DNA of 64,000 nucleotides from the NCBI GenBank assembly GCA_949752735.1, contig OX457043.1, positions 50,001 through 114,000 of the forward strand, given 5' to 3'. This document shows positions 43,560-56,639 of this stretch, in pieces. The translations under genes and the position numbers were made by a program. The notes under the pieces are model-generated. The model was not told the origin of the DNA. It searched no databases and worked only from the letters and a program-made list of their open reading frames with translations. The stretch is from Lumbricus terrestris. Taxonomy: Eukaryota > Annelida > Clitellata > Crassiclitellata > Lumbricidae. Within the stretch, counting starts at the first letter, position 1. Each line of letters starts with the position of its first letter.

Positions 43560-44007
43560 TAGGGCTGCCAACTCTTGATTTTGCCATTCCGGGACGCCCG
43601 TAGACACATACCAATTTACACTGACAACATGTATTCCATAGGCTATATGCAAGCGCACATAGTCGTGGAAATCAGCACGCCATCTTTTAATATGCATTAG
43701 AACGAACTAACAGTACATTGGATACAATATGCTACTGATCGAGTGTCAGAGGTTTTTAAAGTAGCCTATTCAAGGCTTGAACCCAGTGCTGTCCAACATT
43801 CGATGTTTAGCCAACAACGCTGTGTTTAATAGAGCGCAGAACGCAAATCATCGCACAAATTGCGAATTTGGTGTGGAAAATAGCAACATTTTGTCAAGTG
43901 CATCTCTACCACAAATTCCGGGACAATTTGAGATCAATCCGGGACACGGGACGCACACGGCCGATTCCGAGACTGTCCCGGCGAATCCGAGACGGTTGGC
44001 AGCCCTA
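43560..44007. mobile_element. hAT MITE, TSD GTTAAACT
   Basis: Ends TAGGGCTGCCAAC and GTTGGCAGCCCTA form matching inverted repeats. A perfect 8-bp duplication GTTAAACT flanks them (43552-43559 and 44008-44015). 448 bp, no transposase. Confidence 0.93.
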
Positions 44008-44084
44008 GTTAAACTGGAAACCGGATTGTATAAATTATTCTTCATCTAGCATTACTTTATCTTAAATTTTTTCACGCTATGATT

Positions 44085-44370
44085 ATTTATTCATTTATTT
44101 CAGAAATGTTATATAGCGCTTCTTTAAGGTAGGCTACTCAGAAACGCTCCCGTCCCATCCACGGCTAAATAAAACAGTCTTGAGGTTCTTAAGGAACAAA
44201 GCGGAGTGTGTCGAGTGACCTCTTAAAATTAAGCGTAATGTAACAGGGAGACCAGCGTGTAGGACCAGCGACAGAGAATTAACGACGCTGTCGGATAGCA
44301 GTCCGCGAGCGGGAAACCATTAATTTTTGGTGTTTCAGAGGGTATTTTGCGACAGGGTTCCTACACCTAG
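44085..44370 (-). mobile_element. CR1/L2-like LINE 3' fragment
   Basis: On the minus strand the sequence ends in an AGCGCTATATAAC block followed by an A/T-rich tail, preceded by decayed coding sequence similar to the fragments at 55.6 and 56.6 kb. 3' ends of one LINE family recur across this half of the window. Confidence 0.55.
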
Positions 44371-44466
44371 TTGGGAACAATTGAATTTTAATGTAAGGTA
44401 AGTTAGGATAAGCTTCACATCGAATAAGTTAGGCTGTGGTTAAGTAGAACAGGACATAGTGAGTAA

Positions 44467-45258
44467 GGCCAAAAAAATAATGTTGTGTTTCCGGTAACTC
44501 GACCGACCCTCTTTCATTGCCGCGACTCAAATAATTTTTAATTTTTTTTATTTAAAAACATTATTTAAAACAAACATTTTTTATTAAAAACTTTTTTTTA
44601 ATTTAAAAAAAAATCTTTATTGACATAATACTGTGACATTGCCTTCCGTATAGAGTTGAATCTTAGGCAAAAAATGTTGTATTTCCGGTAACCCGACCGA
44701 CTCACTTTTATTGCCGCGACTTGGAAACTTTTGTGTAAATTCTTTTATTTACAGTGACATTGCCTTAGAGTTTCACGCCTGCCTAACTACTTCCTGGTTG
44801 CCAGTCTTGAGAAACCTCTAGCCTTATCATTCTCACTTGAGCCACCTCTAACGGTGACTAGGGAAAATAAATCTAGCAACCTCTAGGTGTAACTAGTCAC
44901 TGGCTCGGCCAGTCTGGAACGACTCCTAGCAGTGAAGTTTTGTTCGCACTCATCTTCCCATTCCCTTCCCACTTTATCTTACCAGAAAAGATGTCAACAA
45001 AATGAAATTAATAGAATTGTTTTCTAGAGCAATTTTAGGTACAGACAGTCGGGAATGTAGGCAGTTTACACAATTGCTTAGAACACGTAGGCCTACTTTG
45101 TTGTAGCGTGTACCTTTATGCAAAAAAGAGTAGTTGGGTATAATTTTTCGGATAGTCACTGTACAAAAATATTGTACCAAAATAAAAATATTTTTCGACC
45201 TACCTACCGAATTTTTTAGAGCTCTGTTACCGGAAACACAACATTATTTTTTGGGGAC
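44467..45258. mobile_element. PIF/Harbinger-like MITE, copy 1
   Basis: Terminal repeats GGCCAAAAAAATAATG and its complement, with TGTTTCCGGTAAC near each end and a TAA target duplication (44464-44466 and 45259-45261). Three-base TAA/TTA duplications fit PIF/Harbinger. It is the inverse of the copy at 51651-52435. No transposase. Confidence 0.7.
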
Positions 45259-45835
45259 TAACAGTGAGTTACTCACGGGGTTAGGTAACCGTGAGTTATA
45301 ATTATTTATGGTTAATTATTATAACATAACTTATGGTGGTCGATAGTGTAGTAGAATTAGGGTTAAGCCTCGATAGCTGCTTTTGTCAAATCGCTGCCAG
45401 GTTATAAAATTTAGTTGGACAGAATATTTTCTGCTCCATCATCACCCATTGAGCGCTTCTGAACGAGTATTCCCCTTGAAGAAGCGCTATATAAATTCTT
45501 GAAAGAATGAATGAATGACTGAATGAAAGCCAAAGAAATGATCATAATGAATGTTGAGTACATTGACCGTCAATTCATAGTCGATGGAAGATGAGACGGC
45601 GAGGAAGAAGATCATTGGTAATCCGCACTCATAATTATATCGACTACGCACAAATTAATTCGCTTACATGTCAGACCTGTTAGTGGTAGCGACTGCTTTT
45701 GTAAGCTAATTTTGAATGGTCAGCTAATTATTATTCATGAGCGTACAGGTAATTAAGGTAGGTCAGGTCTAACTGGCACTCCTACCAAAGCCTAGGCCTA
45801 TCTCACTCTTAGCGTACATCCCTCCTTCAGACGCT
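45259..45835. other. Spacer with a short LINE tail
   Basis: No gene seen. At 45436-45535 an AGCGCTATATAAATTC block with a GAATGAAT tail looks like a + strand LINE 3' end. Confidence 0.5.
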
Positions 45836-45904
45836 CTGTCTCTCTCTCTGTCTCTGTCTCTATTGCTCTCAGGCGTACGGCCGCACAGCAGCAACTTTCC
45901 GCCA

Positions 45905-45994
45905 CTCGGCCACCACCACCACTATTACTATTACTATTATTAATCATTATTAATTATTAATATTTTTTATTATTTATATCATTTTTAAAATTAT

Positions 45995-46052
<58 letters not shown>

Positions 46053-46093
46053 TACTATTACTATTACTATTACTACTACCATTACTATTACCA

Positions 46094-46128
<35 letters not shown>

Positions 46129-46135
46129 TCTTCCT
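45905..46135. repeat. (TTA)n microsatellite, preceded by a CT-rich run
   Basis: Mostly pure TTA/ATT repeats at 45990-46130 with ACT-type interruptions. CT-rich sequence lies just before (45838-45870). The Ile/Asn-rich frame is an artefact. Confidence 0.95.
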
Positions 46136-46978
46136 ATACTTTCAGTAGAAATACTTTCGGACAGTCGTGCTTGGTGCATAGACCTCTCAATTGATAGAAT
46201 ATTTAATTTATTAATTTCGTCTATCTCAATTTAACGGAAATAAATAAGAAAAGCAATAAAATAATCAGTCGTTATTTAATTTATCAGCCAAACCGAAGAA
46301 ATGACATTGCATAATAATTCCGCCGAGTTTCAAATTCTTGTGAGACTTTACTAGAAATTCAGGAACTGGTATCCAAAGTACTATGATAGGAATTTAGTCC
46401 ATCGGCTTTTGTGTGAATGGACGGCCGATTGGATACGGCTACATGGTCTGTTTGTTGAATATACCATTCGGATTTTGTACGTCTTCGATTTCTACGACTC
46501 TCAAAGGCCCCCCACACATGTTCAAAAGTTGAATATGTCAAAATTAGTAGTTTTCAAATAAATTTGCAATTTGTTCAGTGATTTAAGCTCATTTTTGCTA
46601 AAACAATGTTATTATCAATGATGAGAAATATTCCTATTGTATTTGTGGGCCCCCCTTAAGTGCGGGGCCCCTGTTCGACCGAATAAAAATTATGTTGAAC
46701 ATGCCTTAATATTATTCGGCTCTGCATCCATTTGGTCTTTTAGAAGTAGGCTATAGGCTAGCCTATATTTCCGTTTTTGCCTATCTCTGAGGTAGCGTGA
46801 GACAGCTAGGTGGTAAGAAAATAGACAACATTATAAACGAATCTATGGGCCTACTGTGGCCACGTAGGTATGGAACAGAAGGCGAATAAAATCAGGCAGG
46901 CGAGCTGGCTGAGTCAGCTGTTCACTATCATAGATTAATATGACACACCAAAGTGATGTAGATCACTGCAGAGGTTTC
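46136..46978. other. No gene recognised
   Basis: AT-rich sequence with short stop-laden frames; nothing identifiable. Confidence 0.6.
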
Positions 46979-48716
46979 AATTCAATTCAATTCAATTGGT
47001 TTATTGATCCACCAAAAAAAACAAAGACAAGCAGACAATTTTGCTTACAGGATAGTACACACAGTGATTGATTGCTAGTTAACAGTTGCGATTATATGGA
47101 CAGATAAGCAACCAATACTGAGTGTGGCAGAACCAATAGGCTACCCGAAGGGAATGATCCCGCTAGTGGGGCCTATTTACCAGAAAATTCATTGGGGTAA
47201 CAATAGAAGATAAAAAGCAGATGCGATATTAATTAATTAATTAATTAATGGCGGTGCTTTGAAAGCAAATGAACAGAAGCAACGGGATACTTTCCCTCAA
47301 AACATATATCAAAAACATAGTAATAAGCATGAACATTGGTTAAATAAAGGAGTTCATTTTACATTGTTTAATGTGTATGCACGGATTAGGATTTTAAACT
47401 GAGCGAGACTCCTGGATGCACGAATACTTTCTGGTATGTTATTCCATAAAAGAGGACCCTGGTACTTAATAGAAAATTTTCTAGTGTTCGTTTTTGCAAA
47501 GACACTTATGTAGGCTCTATTATTTCTAATGCCTTTAGTATATAAGTTAGGTCTAAAATAGGATGAGAATGCAAGTGGAAGAAGGTTGTTGTCATACTTA
47601 TACATAAATGTACTAGTTTGGATGAATTTAATTTGGGATATTTTTAGCACGTTCAATTGTTGGTATAAGGGGCTAGTGTGAGCATTAAAGGGAGATTTAG
47701 TGATAATTCTTATGGCTTTTTTCTGCAGTCTATTTAGCTTAGTTAGGTGAGTGTCGTATGTAGATGTCCAAATGAGATTGCAGTAACTTAAGTATGGGTG
47801 TATAAGTGTAAAATATAATGTTTTTAGTACATGAGGTGGAAGGAGATAGGCTATTCTGTGAATTATGCCTATATTTTTTGAATTTTTTTTGGAAATCTCA
47901 GCTGTGTGTATATTCCATTTTAAGTGCTGGTCAATGTGTACCCCCAGGAATTTAGATGAGTATACTTGCGGTATTGATATATTATCAATTAGCAAGTTAC
48001 TATCAGGAGGTGGAGCAAGGTTTTTTTTACTAGATCTAAAAATTATATAACTGGTTTTTGCAATATTCAGTGAAAGCTTGTTGGCTCTGAACCATTCACT
48101 GGCCATTTCTAGGTCATTATTTGCTATTTTAATTAGCTGTTCATAAGAGGGGTGGGAGTAAAAAGCATTCGAATCGTCAGCAAATAGGATGTAATGTAAA
48201 AAAGTTGCAGAGCTAGGGAGGTCATTAATGTATATTAGAAATAAAAGAGGCCCCAGGATTGAGCCTTGAGGGACCCCAAAAACAATTTTTTGGAAGCTGG
48301 ATAATTTCCCATTACATGAGACTTGTTGGTGGCGGTTGTTTAAGTAATTTGTAAACCATGTGAGTGCGATACCTCTGATCCCATAATTCTCAAGTTTATT
48401 TAACAGGATATTGTGGCTGACGGTATCGAAAGCTTTAGCTAAGTCGAGAAAAATGCCAATGGAATATTCATTATTATCCATAGCATGAGATATTTTGTCT
48501 TGTATATCCAGTAATGACATAAAGGTTGAGTGTTCTGTTTGAAAGCCATGTTGAAAGGGGTATAATATTTTGTTCTGGGTGATAAAAGAGTAGAGGCGGT
48601 CGTACATTACCCTCTGAAAAAAATTAGAAAAAAATGGTAGTATAGAGATTGGTCTAAAATTTGAAACCTCATTTTTATTACCTTGCTTATGGATAGGTGT
48701 AATTTTTCTTAGTGTT
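46979..48716 (-). mobile_element. 5'-truncated non-LTR retrotransposon (jockey/CR1/L2 group)
   Basis: Minus-strand element. The RT coding part runs from 48716 to 47354, followed by a 3' UTR with AATAAA and a short ATTGA repeat tail (47000-46979). 5' truncation plus a simple-repeat tail is usual for this LINE group. Confidence 0.85.
47354..48716 (-). pseudogene. LINE reverse transcriptase, C-terminal part, 5'-truncated
   Basis: The frame is open from the truncation point at 48716, before its first Met at 48607. Upstream residues ITPIHKQGNKNEV and NFRPISILP match the RT 0-1 region. Then follow FLDLAKAFDTVSH (motif A), GVPQGSILGPLLFLIYINDL (motif B), LFADDSNAF (motif C with ADD), SKFLGVHID (motif D/E region) and the C-terminal LIHPYLSYCNLIW and GPLLWNNIPESIR blocks. 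It ends at TAA 47354-47356 without an internal stop, so it is fairly young. No endonuclease is present because of the truncation. The clade within jockey/CR1/L2 cannot be settled by eye. Confidence 0.92.
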
Positions 48717-49480
48717 AATATGCCTCACATTGAACGCACCCTGCACTGTACATGATCCCCTTCCCATCGTCACAAGCATTAGAATTAGACAGATTAAGAT
48801 ATCTTTCATCGGATTAATCTTCAAAACACTACCCCTCCCACCACCAGCACGGCCCAGTCATAGGCCTATTCCACACTCTGCCAGCAACCCACCCCACCCA
48901 GCCCTCACCCCTCAGAGGTTCCCGGCGCTGCCCGGGAGTGAAATTGCTGTTTTTCACCCCACCCTGCCCTCCCCGTACCCAGATACCGGCACCACCAGAC
49001 CCACCACTCTGCGGTTGCAGGCGTTACCTGGAAAATTTCTGTTCACCCTTGTACATTCTGGTTAATTAACTCCCCTCCCCACAACCAAGCTTCGACACGT
49101 CCCTGCAGGGCGGAGTGTGTGTTTTGGCTGTGGGTGTGGCGCCCCTGGTCACACTCTATCTCTAATTGCAAGGTCTGAGGTGTAAAGCTGCTAACCATGC
49201 TCTGAAACTGTGCGAATGTATGAAAATAGCAAAATTTCGACTTTTCAGCTCCATGTTTCACAACCTTTTTAAATTGCGTGTCGCTCATTTAATTTGACTG
49301 CAGAAACGCTCGCATAAATTCATGGGAATGGTAAGGAATGATTTCCGAGCGAACCCAAAAAGCGGCGCTCGATAAATCGTGAAGGAATACTTACTTATTT
49401 ACTCTGGTGGCGTGATCTCTCGACACAAATGTAACGTCTACGATGGCGGAAGTGAATGCGTTGTCTTGTTGCTTTCAGAA
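48717..49480. other. C-rich spacer upstream of the host gene
   Basis: Contains a CCACC/CCCTCC-rich stretch (48830-49080). No gene recognised; it may hold the promoter of the gene starting at 49558, but no TATA box is clear. Confidence 0.4.
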
Positions 49481-49557
49481 CATCTGTTTCGTTGACGTGT
49501 TTCTCTCACGTATCGCCGGTTCAGTGGCCTGCATTTCCCTGAGCTGACAATTTCAAA

Positions 49558-49651
49558 ATGGTTGAGCTGAGCGATCCAAAAGGACCGATCAAGGAAGGAA
49601 TCGACAACACGATATTCATTGTTCCAGCCATTATAGTCGTTTCGCTAATCG
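49558..49651 (+). CDS. Exon 1 of a 71-aa single-pass membrane protein gene
   Basis: ATG in the context TCAAAATG opens MVELSDPKGPIKEGIDNTIF, then a hydrophobic run IVPAIIVVSLIG, and stops in phase 1 at a donor, ATCG|GTAGGT. Joined to the exon at 56946 it gives 216 coding bases: a short acidic/polar N-terminus, one transmembrane helix (about residues 19-36) and a very basic tail. It is the only convincing host gene in the window. Composition resembles the small integral membrane proteins (SMIM group), but I could not match it to a named member. No signal peptide; the tail probably faces the cytosol. Confidence 0.72.
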
Positions 49652-51300
49652 GTAGGTGACATACATCCACCTTAATTGCATCAAACAACAGATGTTGTGC
49701 CCAGATGCTCGGTCGCCATGTGGACTTCATTTCGTTTATATCAGTTCCTTATTTTCTATAACCTCCATTCCTCCTGTCATCATTAATGTCACTTTGATTT
49801 CAACATTGGTTAAACTGCATTTTAGCGTATTTTGTTATTTATCTTATCTGGTTGTGTAAATGGAAGTTGGATTGACGCGGGTAATCTGTCGCTTGGTAAT
49901 CTATCTCTTAGGCTCTTAGCGTTCTAAACTATTCGCCATTGCATGGGTTTTAGCTTTGGTTGCATACAAGTGGGGCAAACTTATAGTATCCGGGACCGAA
50001 TGATGACACTAACCCTGTTCCTAACCAACCCTCACGACGCCTAACCTGACCTAACCGATCCACACGACCCCTAAGCCTGGATCTAACCGTCACGTCAGTC
50101 TCGGATATTATAATTATACCTACAAGTGACAGTGACGAATAGATATTCTTGCTAAATAGCATTTGGATTTAGTAAAATAATTTTTGCTTAAATAGCAGTA
50201 GCCATGGGCGCCCGCAGATATTTTTGCAGGAGAGGCAAAACATGATGGTAAAGTTCTGGTAAAATTTCTTTTAGCAAAAGGCTGAAAATGTAAACCTGGA
50301 AATTACGAACACATATGGATATTTTCATAGAGCTTTTTCAGTGTATATTTCTCAGTTTCACATTTTCATAACTTTTTAATACGAATAGTTTCTTTTTCAT
50401 GCGAAAAATTTGTTCAAAAAATCAAAAAGTAGTAGTGAAAAGTAGGCTCCTGCAGGGGTGCAATAAGTCCACTTGCTCTTGGAAAATTGACACCTGTTTT
50501 TCATTCATGCTCCCTCTAGTTAGGCCTACTTCTAAATTTTAATTTCTAAACTTCTAAAGCACCACTCCATAGTCAATCGCAGGCACCAGCTTATTCATCG
50601 AGTCGAAGGGCTGTTCATATGGTAGTCAGAAGGAGGCCCGAGTCCGATTGTCAGAGGATGGCAGAGTGTAGAGTGGCTGTTAAGATGGGTCTCATTTAAG
50701 ATTGGAAGGTGGAAGACCCGAGAACCAGATGAGTAGTGGTATGAATTCTTTTGATCAATTTTTGGATGGAACCTAATGGTCATGGCTACAGTTTATAGCA
50801 AGAGCCTTAAAAATGCATGGCAGAAAATTATAAGCATAGAGGTTTCTAAATGTAGACTTTGTAGTTCACTTTGTTCATCATTAGTGTCATTAATTTTATC
50901 TAATGCGAAGAAATTTGTTTAAACCCGAAAGTAGTATTTTTAAAAAGGTTTCAATTTTCCAGGGGGCAAGTGCCCCCCTCTTGCCCCTGTGTGCATTGCC
51001 CAGGGCAGTAGCATCGATAAAAAGATTCTTGGTGCAAATAGAACTGGATTGATGAACAATAATTGCTATTAAAAATTAAGTTGGCTTGATAAAAATTTGC
51101 TGTTGCTCAAATAGAAGCTGAATTGGTGAAACAATTCTTGACAAAAGGGAAGTAGGATTGATGAAAAATAATAATGCTGCATCCAGTGAATAATGTAGAA
51201 TGCAAAGCTCAATCTTTATTTTCGTTTATTCAACAATGCGGTTGACAAACTGGAACCGATTACAGCACTTGTACAATTATGCAGTTGAAACAGTTTACAG

Positions 51301-51611
51301 CAGTGGTTCCCAACCCTTGGCCTGTGGGCCAAAAGTAGCCCACCATGCCTTAAAAAATGGCCCTCAATCTCTCAAAGAATTATCAAAAAACATGGAAAAA
51401 ATTATAATTTGGGCTCGCTAGAATACATAATTATTTTTTATTGCAATTTTTTTACTAAAACATTGTATTTTGATTAAAGTTTTGCAATTTTATATGCTCA
51501 ATGCTATTACGGTTTATTTTCTCCAATTTGTGAATTTGACTCCTCGTGGCCCCTCATGTCGTTAAACTAAGAAAAAGTGGCCCTTAAGTCAAAAAAGGTT
51601 GGGAGCCACTG
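51301..51611. mobile_element. hAT MITE with CAGTGGTTCCC ends
   Basis: CAGTGGTTCCCAACC and GGTTGGGAGCCACTG are the inverted ends. The flanks GTTTACAG and GTTTACAA are an 8-bp duplication with one mismatch. 311 bp. Confidence 0.92.
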
Positions 51612-51650
51612 GTTTACAAGAACTCAGATAACAGAATACATAAATCTTAA

Positions 51651-52435
51651 GGCCAAAAAAAAATAATGCTGTGTTTCCGGTAACAGAGCTCTAAAAAATT
51701 GGGTAGGTAGGTCAAAAAATATTTTTATTTTGGTAAAATATTTTTATACAGTGACTATCCGAAAAATTATACCAACTACTCTTTTTTGCATAAAGGTACA
51801 CGCTGCAACAAAGTACGTGTTCTAAGCAAGTATAAACTGCCTATTTCCCGACTGTCTGCACCTAAAATTGCTCTAAAAAACAATTTTATTAATTTCATTT
51901 TGTTGACATTTTTTCTGGTAAGATAAAGTGGGAAGGGAAGGGGAAGATGAGTGCAAACAGAACATCACTGCTAGGGGTCGTTCCAGACTGGCCGAGCCAG
52001 TGACTAGTTACACCTAGATGTTGCTAGGTTTATTTTCCCTAGTCACCGTTAGAGGTGGCTCAAGTGAGAATGATAAGGCTAGAGGTTTCTCAAGACTGGC
52101 AACCGACCGACTCACGAAGTAGTTAGGCAGGCGTGAAACTCTAAGGCAATGTCACTGTAAATAAAAAAAATTCACAAAATTTTCCGAGTCGCGGCAATAA
52201 AAGTCGGGTTACCCGAAACACAAAATTTTTAGCTTAAGATCCAACTCTATACGGAAGGCAACGTCACCGTATTATATCAATACAAATTTTTTTTAAATAA
52301 AAAAAAAATTAAAAATTTTACTAAAAAAATTTAATTTTTTTTTTAAAATTAATTTTTTTACAAAATTATTTGAGTCGTGGCAATAAAAGAGGGTCGGTCG
52401 GGTTACCGGAAACACAACATTATTATTTTTTGGCC
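51651..52435. mobile_element. PIF/Harbinger-like MITE, copy 2
   Basis: GGCC..GGCC ends with TAA on both sides (51648-51650 and 52436-52438). Inverse orientation to 44467-45258, with the shared TTTCCGGTAACAGAGCTC end block. 785 bp. Confidence 0.75.
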
Positions 52436-52494
52436 TAACTATACTAACAGAACAGACAGCCTGTAATAATCAGCGCTAATAGCAGCATGCAAAG

Positions 52495-52570
52495 CATGTC
52501 CGCCCAACGGGGGGCTCAAACTCATTACCTCCCGCTCTCTATGCCAGCGTGTTATCCATTATTCTACCCC
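52495..52570 (-). other. tRNA-like segment, possibly SINE-derived
   Basis: On the minus strand, AATAATGGATAACACGCTGG and GAGTTTGAGCCCC sit at A-box and B-box spacing as in Arg-type tRNAs. The acceptor stem does not pair, so it is a remnant rather than a gene. Confidence 0.3.
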
Positions 52571-53263
52571 CACAAGCGATAGATTATCTTTCTGCATAAA
52601 TGGAAGTTGATCGATGTCAGCTGTCATAGACATTTGTCTGATCACTTCAAAAGCAGCCTTTTTTATTATGATGTGTCATACAGTAATTGAAATAATGGGT
52701 CATTCCATGTCAAATCAACCAATGGTCCCCACCACACCATCTCAGAATTTGATGATATTTTGTCAGTTTGTAAACCAACATATCTTAGGAAGCTATGCAA
52801 AATATTAGCTCAAAATGTTGAATGGTCTTTGAGATATGACCATTTTTATAGTGGGGTGGGGGTAGCGACAGCTCGCGAACGACTTAATTCTGAGGCGTTT
52901 TTGATCGCTAATAACTCAGGAAGCATGCTAGATACTTCTATAAAATTTTCACAACATTAGTAGTCTTATGAGTAGATTCTGAAAATTGTAAAATTTTACA
53001 GTTTGAACCATTACTCGTGAGCCTAGCTCAGTCTGAAAATGACATTTTGTTAATTTCGACAGTATGAAAAGTGATATTTAAACAACCACTACTTCATTGG
53101 TATTAAATATAAAGTCCCAGAACTTTTTGGGTTTGTAATGGGCCTTGTGATGAATAACCTGGCAAATTCTGAGGTATTTTAAATGCTAACTTGATGTGTG
53201 AGACCATCCTGAAAACTGCACAAAGTGAAAAGTAGGTCATCTGCCGATTGAAACATGACCATG

Positions 53264-53998
53264 TGGGATAGGTAGCACAGTTATGTGCTACACACCATTA
53301 AAAAGGGCTTGAAAAGTACCTTCATAGGATACCAATTTCATTTTGCTTCCGTGATGCCTTCCGTTTCAAAATTACAGTTGAAAAACGAGGTTTTTTTACA
53401 TTCGGGAGAAAACAACATGATCTGCAAAGTTTGGACTGTCATATCTAGGCCAGGAAATGAACCAGAGGACTTATATTTCTTTCATTTATTCAGTTTGTTG
53501 TAATCTTTCCAAATATACAAAAACATTGGTGGTATTATCGGTTGTTTTTAATTTATGAATGTGTAAATATTGCACAAATGCCAATTTTCATCTATTCGGA
53601 CATGTTTAATTGCATATGTATCTCAGATATATGTTCTTATATGGCCATGTGGGATAGGTAGCACAGTTATGTGCTGCATACCATTGAAAAGGGTTTGAAA
53701 AGTACTTTCAAAGATGCTATTATCATTTTGCTTCCATGATGCCTTCCATTAAAAAATGCCAGTTGAAAAACGAGTTTTTACACATTCGGGAATAAATCAC
53801 GAGAAAACAACATGATCCGCATAGTTTAGACTGTCCTATTTAGGCCAGGAAATGAACCAGAGAACTGATTATTTTTTCATGTGATCAGTTTGTTGTACTC
53901 TTTTCAAATATGCAAGAATCTTGGTGGTATCATTGGTGGTGTTTAATTTTTAAATTTGTAAATATTGCACAAATGCCAATTTACATCAATTCGACATA
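53264..53998. repeat. Two diverged tandem blocks of about 382 bp
   Basis: CATGTGGGATAGGTAGCACA occurs near 53263 and again near 53645, followed in both by similar text (GAAAAGTAC, TTTTGCTTCC, ACAACATGATC, GGCCAGGAAATGAACCAGAG). No coding function seen. Confidence 0.75.
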
Positions 53999-54000
53999 TA

Positions 54001-54780
54001 CACTGTGTCCGGATAAAAAGTAGCCCCCGCAAAAAAGTGTCGTAACTCGGTCAAAACTTTTAGGATTTGTCTGAAATTTTAAACACAGCAACAGCGACCA
54101 TATTTACACGAGATTCCAAAGTCGTTTGCAAATATTCGTGATTTTGCCAAATTTATGAGCGTCTAAAATGGAGCACCGAAAAATTGAACTTTCCAACATT
54201 GAAAACCTGAAAAGAAGTGAAATTTAGCTATATATGGTGCTCAAAAGTCCTCATTGTTCACGGACACACGACCGTAGACGCTATAGTGTTTGATGGTCCG
54301 GTCGATGATCACCTGGTCAAACATCTGCCACCCTTCAATCAGACGCGCCCTACGCCTTACGGTTATCGATGTCATGAATACGCGAGATCGAAAAACACGC
54401 TTCTTCCGTAAATGTACATGGTACTCCGAATCGAGGTCTGGACTGCTGGGCGGCCACAGCTGCGGGATGTGAAGCCGAGTGTCTCCCGGGACAACTACTA
54501 CATCTACGGTCGTGTGTTCGTGAACAAGAAGGACATTTTGAACACCATATATAGCCGAATTTCACTTCCTTTCAGGTTTTCCATGTTGGAAAGTTCAATT
54601 TTTCGGTACTCCATTTTAGACGCTCATAAATTTGACAAACTCACGAATATTTGCAAACGACTTTGGAATCGCGTGTAAATATGGTCACTGTTGCAGTGTT
54701 TAAAATTTCAGACAATTCCTAAAAGTTTTGACCGAGTTATGACACTTTTTGTGGGGGCTACTTTTTATCCGGACACAGTG
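54001..54780 (-). mobile_element. Tc1/mariner-like fold-back with transposase remnant
   Basis: Ends CACTGTGTCCGG and CCGGACACAGTG with TA on the left (TG on the right, probably mutated). The inverted repeats extend about 280 bases each, with diverged arms. Between them the minus strand still reads LWPPSSPDLDSEY (about 54467-54429), the conserved mariner-type transposase block WPP.SPDL. The rest of the gene is gone. Confidence 0.8.
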
Positions 54781-55634
54781 TGTGTGAATATCTCAGAATG
54801 TAAAAAACCCTAACCATTTATTTTATATATTATTTTTAACAATGGTCACAAATAACTGTGGGATAAGCTAACCCTTGGAAACATCTGGCAACACATCCTC
54901 TAACCACCTGTTCCTCCCTGCCTGTCAAGTGTGCGGGTCATGACCTGTGCTCACACTTGCATAGTCACGTTCTTCCTATAAATGATTCCTTCACCAAGCA
55001 CGGTTGCTTTGCTGAATAAAAATGTACGGTATATGTAGTATGCTATATAGTTGGACTTTTTTCTATCTTGCTTTATTTTTTGGGCCTAATTATCGTTTCT
55101 TTACTCCAATTATTTTTAGCTTTGTATGTAGCGCACTCATGAGCATTTGCTTGCATTTTGTAAAGAACATATTTACATGCTTACTTATTACGCATTATGT
55201 GAATGTCACATGTCAGGTTTTCCATTCAAGTCTGACCATCACATTTAATATTGCCTTTCTTAGTCAAATTTTCCACTTAATTAATTAATAATTCTTTCTC
55301 ATTTTGCCTTTGTGATCTCTTCACAACCAGATAATTTCAGTTTATTTCAGCTCTAATTGTAAGATCAATATTATTTGTTATGTCTACATTGATGTCAAGG
55401 TTTTCAAAACAGTATCAACCGTTATTATTGCATGAGCAAATGTTATTTCAAAAGTCTATAGGTGTCAGTAGATACACCGGTATTTACTTTGCTGCTTTAC
55501 AATTGTGCATATAATGGTAGTTATTTTTCTCAATGACCAGGCAGATTATGTGTTACTAAGATGTATTGATGAGTGAAGCTGTGATCATCATTGATGCATT
55601 TTTTCATCCATTTTTTCTGTCTGTCTAACTAAGG

Positions 55635-56105
55635 AATTTATATAGCGCAGCTATTCAAGATAACTAGGCCTATTCAGAGTTGTTTCCAAATCAGGCACGG
55701 CCAAGTAGGAAAGTCTTGAATAGTTTATAGCAAGAATTAGACAAGTCCCATCGAAGGGAACTAGGGCTAAAGAAAAGTCTATTCCAAACAGAGGGACCAC
55801 AATTGAGAAAGCCCTATTCTATCTGATGGCCAAGTGGAAACTTTGTAGAACCACAAAGTAGCTCTAGAGGCAGAGCGTAGAGAGCGTCGATCAGAGCAAG
55901 CCGAAGTCAGAGTAAAGAACTGCCGAAGATAGACAGATGCATTGCCCAGAACACAATGCCAAACGATGGAGGAGACCCTATAATGGACAGGGAACCAGTA
56001 GATGACATCCTGCATGTGAGCAGAGATATGACCAAATTTAAGGACATGGCCAATCAAACGAGCAGCTGCCCACTGAATCTGATCAAAGGGTTGCAATCGA
56101 ACCTC
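55635..56105 (-). mobile_element. CR1/L2-like LINE 3' fragment with RT C-terminus
   Basis: The minus-strand frame 56096-55779 has QIQWAAARLIGHV, VIYWFPVHYRV and RRSLRSAS, decayed versions of the LINE C-terminal blocks Q..AARL, LHWLPV..R and RSLRS. It continues into the family's 3' UTR with the GCGCTATATAAA end at about 55650. Confidence 0.72.
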
Positions 56106-56639
56106 TGAGGGCCCACAGTAGAGGATTAGGGTTATGAGAAATTGTATTAAAATTGAATCTAACCCTAATCATAAACCAAGGTGACGACGGAAGAGGAGGA
56201 GACTTTGTGACTGGCACAAAAGATAGTAGCAGGATCGAGTCAATGTTGTAATATGCTCCACAAAAACGACAGTTGTTGGTCCAGCATGGTCCCCAGATAC
56301 CGGACAGAGATGGAGAAGAAAAAGGTAGGGAATTCAGAAGACAGGAATCCCATGTCCAGCTTGTCCAGCTGCTGGCAAACCAAACTGAACGAAATTACGA
56401 AATATATTTAGTTTTTGTTGGTTTAGTCTATGTTGACAATTTGATGACATTCAGGCATCATTCTAATTGCTCTAGAAAGAAACGCAATGAATATTCTGCA
56501 TATTTGCAAAAACTCAGAAGATTAGTACATTTTGATCCATCTAGGATTTGATGAAAGGTATTGAATCTATTGATGGCTGTATTCACTTGGATCACAAATC
56601 CTGACAACTGCTTTGATCAATTGTTCAGTTTCTTTTTCA

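Noticed and set aside
55022..55288. 88-aa hydrophobic frame
   Set aside because: AT-rich intronic sequence; no splice context and no recognisable family.
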